Assembly (NCBI GenBank): GCA_026713205.1
Contig: JAPOOY010000168.1
Coordinates: 1-6,976, forward strand
Reading direction: 5' to 3'
Length of the DNA stretch: 6,976 nucleotides
Source of the DNA: Bdellovibrionales bacterium
GTDB lineage: Bacteria; Bdellovibrionota; Bdellovibrionia; Bdellovibrionales; UBA1609
Shown here: positions 1-6,044 of the stretch, piece by piece
Layout of the letters: every line of letters begins with the position of its first letter
Position numbering within the stretch: position 1 is the stretch's first letter
Notes under the pieces: model-generated
Databases searched by the model: none
What the model was told of the DNA's origin: nothing
What the model saw: only the letters and a program-made list of their open reading frames with translations
Translations under genes and position numbers: made by a program

Positions 1-113
1 CAGGTAAAAATAAGGTTGTTTTTCCAAAAATTGAAAATATTCATTGATTTTATATCAAGCTTGTATAAATTTAACAAAAAACTTTCTATATTCCAAATAA
101 AGGGGATTTTGGG

Positions 114-160
114 AATGTGGCAGCATAATATAACTTCTATCAGCTTTTGCCTGCCACATT
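114..160 (+). promoter_or_regulatory. 10-bp inverted repeat in the leader of the PpiD-like gene
   Basis: AATGTGGCAG at 114-123 is the perfect reverse complement of CTGCCACATT at 151-160, with a 27-base A/T-rich loop. The right arm ends 13 bases before the Shine-Dalgarno sequence of the downstream gene. No T-run follows, so it does not look like an intrinsic terminator. It may be an mRNA leader hairpin or an operator-like site; which one cannot be decided from sequence. The remaining upstream DNA (1-113) is A/T-rich and shows no open frame and no convincing promoter. Confidence 0.45.
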
Positions 161-182
161 ATTCCGGAAAAAAGGAGGAATA

Positions 183-1220
183 ATGCTGGAGAAAATACGC
201 CGTCCAGGCCAGGCAAATAAGACCGGTCAGTTTAAAAAGATTATTTCCTATTTTATTTTTATGCTAATTTGTCTTGTTTTTGTATTCTTTACCCCCATGA
301 CCTCTCAATTGATAGGCTATGGTCAAGGGGTTGTGGCCACTGTTGGTCGGCAATCTGTTTATTCCAGGGAATTGGATTTGCTGGAAAGAAATCTTAGAGA
401 GCGATATAAAGATCGCTTTAATACGGCCAGCGCTTCGGAGGCTCAGAAATTGGAAAGACAAATCCGGCAGACAGCCTTGGCTCAGTTGCTGAACGGGTAT
501 CTTGTTTCTGCAGGAGCTGAAAAGGAGGGCTTTTTTGTAAGTGATGGGGAATTGAGAGAGCTTATTCGTTCCATTCCTGTTTTTCAGGAAAAGGGGCGAT
601 TTATTTACTCCCGTTATATGGCGTATTTAAAAAGCCAATACCTAAAGCCCGTTGGGTTTGAAACACAAATTCGGCGAGATATAATAAGAGAAAATTGGCG
701 CGGAATTTTTTTTAAAGCGGCACAATCCAATCAGTTGGAGCAGGATAAAAATAAGAAGCGAAGTCTTTATAGAGTGACAGCTCGCCTTGCAGAAACAGAA
801 TTGAAAACGGATTTATTAAGTCAATTAGAACCCCTTATGAAAACTCAAAACATCCGGGAAGTTTCTGAGATTTTAAAGAAATCAAAAGTGGAATGGAAGA
901 CTGTGAAAGCTTTTTCCCCGGGAAGAATCGGCTTGCCGCAATTTCAAAATAATAAGAAGGTTCAACAGATTATATTTGATTATTTGCCCCAGACAGGTTT
1001 GATACCACAGGTTATAACAAGCCGCGGAAAAATATATGTGGTGGAAGTGACTTCTTTTGAAAAAAAATCTTCCGATTTTTCCGGTGTAAATGATAAAAAT
1101 GTCTTATTAAGTTTTGATAAGCCCATGCAATTATTTGAGAATTGGCTGAAATTTCAGGAAAAGACAATAGAGGTCAATATCAATGAAAAACTTTTTAATT
1201 TTCCTGTTGGGAATTTATAA
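183..1220 (+). CDS. PpiD/SurA-like membrane-anchored chaperone protein lacking a parvulin domain
   Basis: A 345-residue protein with a basic, cytoplasmic N-terminus (residues 1-20) and one membrane segment (about 20-36). A SurA/PpiD-type N-terminal region follows at about 50-180, beginning with the typical 'VATVGRQSVYSRELDL' strand-helix opening. It includes the family-like 'PVFQEKGRFIYSRYMAYL' stretch near residue 132 and 'FETQIRRDIIRE' near 159. The predicted topology is N-in with the bulk in the periplasm, which suggests a holdase for outer-membrane or secreted proteins. E. coli PpiD is about 620 residues and carries a parvulin domain; here no such domain is visible. The C-terminal part (about 230-340) only resembles the helical tail and 'GKIYVVEV' strand of such proteins. 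The ATG at 183 is chosen because GGAGG lies at 174-178; an in-frame TTG at 147 has no ribosome site and lies near the leader hairpin. Family assignment is good, exact role inferred. Confidence 0.75.
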   Translation: MLEKIRRPGQANKTGQFKKIISYFIFMLICLVFVFFTPMTSQLIGYGQGVVATVGRQSVYSRELDLLERNLRERYKDRFNTASASEAQKLERQIRQTALAQLLNGYLVSAGAEKEGFFVSDGELRELIRSIPVFQEKGRFIYSRYMAYLKSQYLKPVGFETQIRRDIIRENWRGIFFKAAQSNQLEQDKNKKRSLYRVTARLAETELKTDLLSQLEPLMKTQNIREVSEILKKSKVEWKTVKAFSPGRIGLPQFQNNKKVQQIIFDYLPQTGLIPQVITSRGKIYVVEVTSFEKKSSDFSGVNDKNVLLSFDKPMQLFENWLKFQEKTIEVNINEKLFNFPVGNL

Positions 1221-1255
1221 ATAAAAAACCTGAAACTTTAAATACAATCGGTGAG

Positions 1256-1285
1256 GAATTGAGCCTCAATTTGATCTTTTTTATT
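1256..1285 (+). terminator. weak intrinsic terminator candidate after the PpiD-like gene
   Basis: AATTGA (1257-1262) pairs with TCAATT (1266-1271) around a GCC loop, and a T-rich tract (CTTTTTTATTTTG) starts at 1275. The stem is A/T-rich and so only marginally stable. It lies 36 bases after the stop codon, and its position supports separate transcription of the two plus-strand genes. The rest of the gap to 1496 shows no open frame and no convincing promoter. Confidence 0.4.
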
Positions 1286-1496
1286 TTGTTTCTGGATTTT
1301 TATTATTTTCTTAGGCGAAAGTCCAGATAATGTATTCTTTCACTCTTCCTGGCATTTAGATTCATTCAAATTTTTTATCAGGGATTAGTAAGACCAAAGT
1401 CCTATTAAATCGTTTAAATAATTGGAGCCTTATTCAAGGGGATTTCCAGACTATCCGATTAAGACTTTGAGATTAAGACATTAGTTGAGAAAACAT

Positions 1497-2555
1497 ATGA
1501 ATCCAATAAAATCTGTACTTTTTTTTATTTTGGGTTTCTCTCTGATTCATTGTCGGGGGATGCAATTTGCTCCTGTGCACTATAATGTCGATCAAAGATC
1601 TGAGCGTGGAGATTCTGAAATTGATCTTCAGGAACAATTTAAAAGTGACAAACTGGATATAGTCATTGTGGCGGATACTCGTGAAGGAATGGAGCAAGTG
1701 CTGTCGGAAACTTTTAATGCTTCCTTTATCCGCCGATTTGAAAGCCATGATTGGAAAGCGGCTTATACAAATACCTCTGTGAATAAAGAATTCATAGAAG
1801 ATTCAACAAAACAGGGAGAAATGACAGAAGAGGATAAAGCTTGTGGAGTAGGAGGATTTTTGCTTCAACTTCTTAAAGTAGCTTATGGTTTTTATCGTGT
1901 GAGGCCCGAGACTTTTGTAGATGGGTTTCGTGGTGTAGGCGCCTGCACTATTGATACATTATCTGCTGTTGGAAATGCTGTGGGGAATGTGTTTCAAGGT
2001 TATAGAGAACCGGAAAAACCGGTTAATGGTCAGTTTTTGTTTTTTGAGAGGGAGGGAAATGAATTGGAAAATTATTTAACCAAAGAGCAGGAGGGATATG
2101 AGGGTATCTTTTCGGATACTTTTAAAACAGGAACAGGGGAGTACAATCAATTTGATGCTCCAAAAATACAGGAAGGGATTTCTGATCCTTTAGCCGCGGC
2201 TTTGCTTGTTCTTTTTAGAGACAAAGCCTTTTTCCGAGAGGGTTCTCAAGTCATTCTCATTGTGGTTTCTCCTAAAGATACTAAAGATGCGGTTTCTTTT
2301 TCCGATACGCATAAGTTTTTTCAGAAAATTCATGGAGAAGACAATTCCCTTCAGCTTATTCCGGTGGCTTTAACGAAGAATAGTAATGAGAGCTGTATCC
2401 AGGAGTTGGAATCTGCCGGTATTGATTCTCCTGAAGTGGCTGTTAATTTGCAAAGAAGTATCTCCAAAAACATTCAGCTTATAGATATTTGTGATCCTGA
2501 TGTGCCCGATCAATTGGCAGAACAAATGAAACAGTTTGTTTATCCTGCCGGTTAA
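1497..2555 (+). CDS. putative lipoprotein with a degenerate von Willebrand factor A-like domain
   Basis: A 352-residue protein. It begins with a short basic start, a hydrophobic stretch and 'FSLIHC', placing Cys19 as a possible lipidation site; His at -1 is atypical for a lipobox. Residues about 52-67, 'KLDIVIVADTREGMEQ', look like the first beta strand and metal-site loop of a VWA domain. The DxSxS metal motif is replaced by D60-T-R-E-G, so metal binding is probably lost. A later hydrophobic strand, 'SQVILIVVSPKD' (about 250-261), resembles the central VWA strand. An insertion of about 100 residues between them has Gly-rich and hydrophobic helices. VWA-like lipoproteins of this style are frequent in Bdellovibrio-like bacteria as surface or periplasmic proteins. 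The function is unknown. The ATG at 1497 is preferred over the in-frame TTG at 1485; the ribosome site (TGAGA at 1486-1490) is weak for either. Family call moderate, VWA fold inferred by eye. Confidence 0.6.
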   Translation: MNPIKSVLFFILGFSLIHCRGMQFAPVHYNVDQRSERGDSEIDLQEQFKSDKLDIVIVADTREGMEQVLSETFNASFIRRFESHDWKAAYTNTSVNKEFIEDSTKQGEMTEEDKACGVGGFLLQLLKVAYGFYRVRPETFVDGFRGVGACTIDTLSAVGNAVGNVFQGYREPEKPVNGQFLFFEREGNELENYLTKEQEGYEGIFSDTFKTGTGEYNQFDAPKIQEGISDPLAAALLVLFRDKAFFREGSQVILIVVSPKDTKDAVSFSDTHKFFQKIHGEDNSLQLIPVALTKNSNESCIQELESAGIDSPEVAVNLQRSISKNIQLIDICDPDVPDQLAEQMKQFVYPAG

Positions 2556-2640
2556 AATTTCTATTCCGGAAAATAGCTTGATCTCTCAGAAAATCATAAT
2601 ATTTAAAAATGATTGGTATATTAGCAGGATATTTGCAGAA

Positions 2641-3897
2641 TCAGGAACAACAAAGTTCTTCCACTTCTTCCACTTCTTTGGGAGCGGATTTTGTTAAGAC
2701 AAGTGGACCTTTTTCTGTTACCAAAACATCATCTTCTATTCTTAGTCCTGTTCCCAGAAGGGATTTTGGTGCTCGCAAATCTTTTTTAGAGATATAAAGG
2801 CCAGGCTCTATTGTCAAAACCATGCCGGGTTGAAGGACGGATTCCTCAGATCTGGAGAAAGGAGGATCATGCACATCCATCCCCAAAAGATGACCGACAG
2901 AGTGGGGACAGTAAGTAAGGGAGCTTTTTTTCTTTAAATGTTCTTTAAAAGGACCTTTAAGAATGTTCATTTCTAAAAGGAGGTGAGTTATTCCTTCTAT
3001 CATTTTTTTATTCAGATCCTTTAGTGAAGTATGTGGACGCACTTCTTTTATGAGATTTTTTTGGAGAGAAAGGAGTTTTTCATAAAGAATTTTTTGGGTT
3101 TTTGAAAAACGACCGCTCACCGGATAAACCCGAGTGATGTCCGCTGTGTAATGGTTCATTTCTCCACCGGCATCCAAGAGTAAAAGCTCTCCTTTTTTAC
3201 AGAGACTGTTATTTTTTGTATAGTGCAAAGTGATAGCATTGCTCCCGCTGGCGACAATGCTATGATACCCTTCCCGTACAGAACCTTTTTCCATAATAGA
3301 TTTTAAAAAAACTCCGTGAAGTGTTCTTTCATTAATCCCGGATTTTAAAGCCTGAGCAACTTTTTTGTGGGCATAAACAGAAACTTTTACAGCTTGCTTT
3401 ATAAAATCTATCTCCGTTTCATCTTTAATCCGCCGAAAAGGGGCTAGGAAGTCCCTTGCCGATTTGATTTTCAATTTCATCTTTCGCACTTTTTTGTCAA
3501 ACTGTGGATTGATGCTATTATAAAAAATAGTGGATATTCCTTTTAAATTTTTCTTTAAAACTTCGTCCAAGTTGTTAATGGAATCGGCTTTATCCATTAA
3601 AAAAATGTCTTTTGCTTTTTTCGGGCCGTAGCGTTCTCCATCCCATAATTCTTTTATGGAATCTTTTTCTAAAACACACAGAATAGAGCAAGAGGAACTC
3701 CGACTTTGCCCTTTTTTTAAAATGAAAAGACAGTGGGGCTCCGTGTAACCTGTGAGATAGTAAAAATCACTGTCCTGGCGGTAGGGAAAAGGAACATCAG
3801 GTTGTCTAAAATACTCCGGCAGACTTCCCAAAATCAAGGCGCTGTTTTCCGGAAGAGCCTTCGCTATCTGTTTTCGTTTATTTTTAAACCATTGCAT
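2641..3897 (-). CDS. pepP: Xaa-Pro aminopeptidase (M24B, PepP-like)
   Basis: A 418-residue metallopeptidase that removes an N-terminal residue preceding proline; it is expected to be cytoplasmic and to bind two Mn(II) ions. The N-terminal AMP_N domain (about 1-150) shows the family opening 'PFPYRQDSDFYYLTGYTEP' (residues 36-54). The pita-bread catalytic domain (about 160-405) has all five metal ligands: Asp242 and Asp253 (in 'LDAGGEMNHYTADITR'), His336 ('HSVGHLLGMDVHD'), Glu364 ('TIEPGLY') and Glu388 ('GLRIEDDVLVTEKG'). His225 and His343 fit the substrate-site histidines. The length is slightly below that of E. coli PepP (441). It lies downstream of the IspA-like gene on the same strand, 96 bases away, and converges on the lipoprotein gene. 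The ATG at 3897 is the only good start seen; its nearest purine-rich site (AAGGAT) is about 15 bases upstream, a long spacing. The short acidic tail before the stop is not conserved in the family as I know it. Confidence 0.93.
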   Translation of the reverse strand: MQWFKNKRKQIAKALPENSALILGSLPEYFRQPDVPFPYRQDSDFYYLTGYTEPHCLFILKKGQSRSSSCSILCVLEKDSIKELWDGERYGPKKAKDIFLMDKADSINNLDEVLKKNLKGISTIFYNSINPQFDKKVRKMKLKIKSARDFLAPFRRIKDETEIDFIKQAVKVSVYAHKKVAQALKSGINERTLHGVFLKSIMEKGSVREGYHSIVASGSNAITLHYTKNNSLCKKGELLLLDAGGEMNHYTADITRVYPVSGRFSKTQKILYEKLLSLQKNLIKEVRPHTSLKDLNKKMIEGITHLLLEMNILKGPFKEHLKKKSSLTYCPHSVGHLLGMDVHDPPFSRSEESVLQPGMVLTIEPGLYISKKDLRAPKSLLGTGLRIEDDVLVTEKGPLVLTKSAPKEVEEVEELCCS

Positions 3898-3937
3898 GGA
3901 TGATTCAATATATCCTTAAAAGAGTTTAATTTCCAGA

Positions 3938-3966
3938 ATTATTTTTCAATGAACATCTTTTGCCAA
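3938..3966 (-). promoter_or_regulatory. candidate sigma70 promoter for the pepP-like gene
   Basis: Reading the minus strand, TTGGCA (3961-3966) and AATAAT (3938-3943) are separated by 17 bases, each matching the consensus at five of six positions. A start near 3931 would give a leader of about 33 bases containing AAGGAT. A 6-bp inverted repeat, AATCAG (3965-3970) and CTGATT (3982-3987), overlaps the -35 edge and could be an operator or chance. The gene could equally be read through from the upstream pair. Confidence 0.4.
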
Positions 3967-3993
3967 TCAGGTTATATTTCTCTGATTTGAATT

Positions 3994-4806
3994 TTAAGAT
4001 TTTTTTGGTTTTTTTAAAGCGCGATATTCATTCAAAAGACTCAATTCAGCCAGGGGTTGAGTGGGGAATTTTAAAATTCTTAGGGAGTTTATACTCTCTT
4101 GGGTGAGTTTTTTAAGCAGAGTTTTCTTTTTATGCAATTCCGGTTTTGAGAAGCTTTTATCTGTCAAATCATCTGCTGCCTGGTAAGCCTGGCCTAAAAA
4201 GTGACCATATTTTTGAAGCGCTTTCAGTTCTCTTTTTGTACAATTCCAAAGCAAAGCCGGTCCTTCCACGGAGGCTAAAATCAAAGAGCCGGTTTTTAAT
4301 TCAAATAATTTAAGAAGAAAGGATTGAGAGAGGGATTTCCCGCGAATGTCCATAGCCTGCCCTCCCATCATCCCGTAAAATCCGGCTCGTCGCACAAGAA
4401 GCTCCAGCATTTCCTGATTCCGCTCTTTAAAGATTGGAAAGGTGAGAAGAGAAAAAGCTTCTACAAAAAGGCAGGAACCCGCTAGAAGCGCCATATCTTC
4501 TCCAAATACCAAATGATTGGAGGATTTCCCTCGCCGTTGAGGGCTGTTGTCCATACAGGGGAGATCATCGTGAATCAAGCTGGCTCCATGAATGAGTTCA
4601 ATGGCTGTAGCCCAGGGGAAGATATCCTGAGGCGGATGTCCAAGACATTGAGCCACCGTCCAGGCCACTTTAGGACGAAATAGGGAAGAGGGAGCTTTCA
4701 GAGTGTATAAGAGAGCTTTTTGCAGTAATTTTGTTTCCGGTTGTGAGGGGAGGGGGAATCGTGTTTTTAAATAATTATTAAAAAAATTTTTGAACTGAGT
4801 TTCCAA
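3994..4806 (-). CDS. short polyprenyl synthetase, farnesyl diphosphate synthase (IspA)-like
   Basis: A 270-residue trans-isoprenyl diphosphate synthase homologue, expected in the cytoplasm, which would condense allylic diphosphates with isopentenyl diphosphate. The first Asp-rich motif 'HDDLPCMD' has Asp80, Asp81 and Asp86, followed by 'RRGK' at 91-94 and 'NHLVFGED' at 97-104. 'GGQAMD' (148-153), 'KTGSLI' (171-176), Gln207 and the second Asp-rich motif 'DDLTD' (212-216) are present. Two things are odd. The N-terminal 'GGKRxRP' motif that binds isopentenyl diphosphate reads 'APSSLFRP' (38-45), losing the Lys. The usual 'GKxxGKD'-type segment after the second Asp motif is also absent and the C-terminus is short (IspA is about 299 residues). 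The start is TTG at 4806, 4 bases after the upstream stop, with no clear ribosome site and an in-frame stop close above; translational coupling is likely. Product length and activity are uncertain. Confidence 0.8.
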   Translation of the reverse strand: METQFKNFFNNYLKTRFPLPSQPETKLLQKALLYTLKAPSSLFRPKVAWTVAQCLGHPPQDIFPWATAIELIHGASLIHDDLPCMDNSPQRRGKSSNHLVFGEDMALLAGSCLFVEAFSLLTFPIFKERNQEMLELLVRRAGFYGMMGGQAMDIRGKSLSQSFLLKLFELKTGSLILASVEGPALLWNCTKRELKALQKYGHFLGQAYQAADDLTDKSFSKPELHKKKTLLKKLTQESINSLRILKFPTQPLAELSLLNEYRALKKPKKS

Positions 4807-4810
4807 TTTA

Positions 4811-5614
4811 TTATTTTATATCCGAGATTAAAAGATAGCCGCGGTTCTCAATTGTGTCAAAGGTGCGCATTGCTTCTATCAGATCTTTAGCTTTCACCCA
4901 CACCCAAGGAGCTTTGTTAGGGTTCACATCCATAATTAGAAAAGAGTCACTTTTTTTATCATAAGCTCCTAAAGGAGAGATATGACCACCTCCTTTTTGT
5001 CCAAGGGATTTACGGCTGTAATTAACCAGCACAAAGTCGTTTTTAGAGGATAGATTTTTAAAGATCTCTTTCTTAATGGTTTCTGTATCCATTACTTCAT
5101 TAACAACTCGTACAGTGACATTAAGTTGATTGGCGCGTAAAACTTGCGCTAACTGCCGCAGTTGAAGGCCGTAGTCTTTTTTCATTTTGCCTTTGATTTT
5201 AATAGGCTGACCTAAAATTTCAGCTCTTTTTTTTGTTTGTTTGTTCAAAATATTCCGGGATGTGTATTTTTCAAAAAAAGGATTCCATACTTTTGGAAGC
5301 CAAGACCGTTCATTCTTTCCTATGGATCGTTTGTCTTGAGGGAGTCCTTTTTTCTGTCCTAACCGCAAAGCATTCAAGACAATAGCGGAAGAAGCCAAAC
5401 CGCAAAAAATTTTATTCTCCTGACTGACAAAGTGATTGCTGAGGGGAAAGAAATCCACTTTGTGAGAAGATCGGGAAAGTCGCTTCATGCTTTCTTTAGA
5501 ATCCCATTCTATCAAAGTAACGGAAGATAAAATTCTTTGTTCTTTAGATTGGGTTTTTTCGGCATAGGCTGTTGTGCCGGATAATAGAAATACAAAAATA
5601 ATTGTATATTTCAT
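4811..5614 (-). CDS. exported phytochelatin synthase-like cysteine peptidase
   Basis: A 267-residue protein from the ATG at 5614. Residues 1-18 form a clean Sec signal peptide ending 'AYA' before Glu19, so the enzyme should act in the periplasm. The remainder matches the phytochelatin synthase catalytic domain: 'QENKIFCGLASSAIVLNAL' with Cys71, 'GGGHISPLGAYD' with His211, and 'FLIMDVNP' with Asp229, then 'WVWVKAKDLIEAM' near the end. These give a complete Cys-His-Asp triad. Plant enzymes make phytochelatins from glutathione; short bacterial members mainly cleave the glycine from glutathione or its conjugates. That reaction is inferred for this one. It lacks the plant C-terminal Cys-rich domain, as is usual in bacteria. 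An in-frame ATG at 5683 would add 23 residues; it has a GAGGTGG site at poor spacing, but a strong promoter lies inside that extension, so I prefer 5614 (ATG at 5638 is also possible). First gene of the minus-strand trio. Confidence 0.88.
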   Translation of the reverse strand: MKYTIIFVFLLSGTTAYAEKTQSKEQRILSSVTLIEWDSKESMKRLSRSSHKVDFFPLSNHFVSQENKIFCGLASSAIVLNALRLGQKKGLPQDKRSIGKNERSWLPKVWNPFFEKYTSRNILNKQTKKRAEILGQPIKIKGKMKKDYGLQLRQLAQVLRANQLNVTVRVVNEVMDTETIKKEIFKNLSSKNDFVLVNYSRKSLGQKGGGHISPLGAYDKKSDSFLIMDVNPNKAPWVWVKAKDLIEAMRTFDTIENRGYLLISDIK

Positions 5615-5648
5615 AAAGATTTTTCTTTTTTGTTTCATTTCACATAGT

Positions 5649-5677
5649 AATATATTTGATTTGTTGAAATTTCTCAA
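5649..5677 (-). promoter_or_regulatory. sigma70-type promoter of the phytochelatin synthase-like gene
   Basis: On the minus strand TTGAGA (5672-5677) and TATATT (5649-5654) are spaced by exactly 17 bases, each one mismatch from the consensus. Transcription would begin near 5642, leaving about 28 bases before the ATG at 5614. This places the longer ATG (5683) upstream of the transcript and supports the shorter start with its clean signal peptide. The palindromic repeat array begins only about 30 bases upstream of the -35 box. Confidence 0.6.
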
Positions 5678-5710
5678 TAGCATATTAACCGGCTTTCCAC
5701 CTCATATTTA

Positions 5711-5821
5711 TTATACCGATTGTATTTTAGGTTTCCGTTTTTTTATCTCAACTTTAAAAATGGCTTTCAAGGCCAAAGGGAGGTCAAAAGTTCAAACACG
5801 CGTTTTGCCTCAAAAGCGGCT
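5711..5821 (+). repeat. repeat unit a
   Basis: Starts TTATACCGAT (5711-5720), identical to the start of unit b. The proximal segment GCCAAAGGGAGGTCAAAAG (5772-5790) is shared exactly, inverted, with unit d. The distal part contains GCGTTTTGCC (5800-5809), shared with unit c and not with b or d. Ends AGCGGCT (5815-5821), as does b. Confidence 0.7.
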
Positions 5822-5822
5822 T

Positions 5823-5929
5823 TTATACCGATCGGGTTTGAAATTTCTGGTTTTTATTAAGAGACATAAGCCCTTTATAACGGACTATAGGGGTCAAAAA
5901 TGAGTTCAGCTTTGACACAGTAGCGGCTG
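5823..5929 (+). repeat. repeat unit b
   Basis: Starts TTATACCGAT (5823-5832), exactly 112 bases after the same motif in unit a. The proximal 30 bases (5871-5900) are shared, inverted, with unit c. The distal part contains GCTTTGACACA (5909-5919), shared with unit d rather than with c or a. Ends AGCGGCT at 5922-5928. Confidence 0.7.
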
Positions 5930-5991
5930 AAAGTCGCTCTGTGGCAAAACGCATGTCTGAATTTTTGGCCCCTATAGTCCGTTATAAAGGG
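5871..5991. repeat. central long hairpin: 30-bp inverted repeats around a 61-bp core
   Basis: Positions 5871-5900 and 5962-5991 are inverted copies with a single difference, T5894 opposite G5968. Inside, 5911-5920 pairs with 5939-5948 (one mismatch), and 5922-5928 pairs with 5932-5938 (one G-T) around a GAA loop (5929-5931). The whole 121 bases can therefore form one long imperfect hairpin in DNA or RNA. No T-run follows on either strand, so this is not a normal terminator. Confidence 0.8.
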
Positions 5992-6044
5992 TGTAAGTAT
6001 TTTTTCTTATGAAAAGCCGGAAAATTTCAAGCCGGAGGAGTATA
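5932..6044 (-). repeat. repeat unit c (inverted)
   Basis: Read on the minus strand it starts TATACTCCTCCGG, then TTGAAATTT (also in unit b, 5838-5846). It carries the 30-base segment paired with b (5962-5991) and then GCGTTTTGCC (complement of 5943-5952) as in unit a. It ends AGCGACT, one base different from AGCGGCT of a and b. Confidence 0.7.

Noticed and set aside
31..69. Promoter for the PpiD-like gene (TTGAAA at 31-36, TTGATT at 44-49, TATAAA at 64-69)
   Set aside because: No pair has an acceptable 16-18 base spacing with good boxes; A/T-rich DNA gives such matches easily.
147..182. In-frame TTG start adding 12 residues to the PpiD-like protein
   Set aside because: No ribosome site before it and it overlaps the leader hairpin; the ATG at 183 has GGAGG four bases upstream.
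264..461. Minus-strand open frame of 65 codons
   Set aside because: Lies wholly inside the PpiD-like gene in antisense and shows no domain-like features.
1473..1748. Minus-strand open frame of 91 codons
   Set aside because: Antisense to the lipoprotein gene, which has a signal sequence and a domain-like pattern; no supporting features.
2556..2640. Bidirectional terminator between the convergent lipoprotein and pepP-like genes
   Set aside because: Only weak stems (CTATT/AATAG near 2567-2582, AATCAT/ATGATT at 2592-2614) and no T-run follows on either strand.
2609..2797. Plus-strand open frame of 62 codons
   Set aside because: Mostly antisense to the 3' end of the pepP-like gene; Ser-rich low-complexity translation mirrors that gene's tail.
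5574..5903. Plus-strand open frame of 109 codons across the PCS gene start and repeat units a and b
   Set aside because: Overlaps a signal peptide and promoter on the other strand and runs through repeats whose 107-112 base spacing does not preserve frame.
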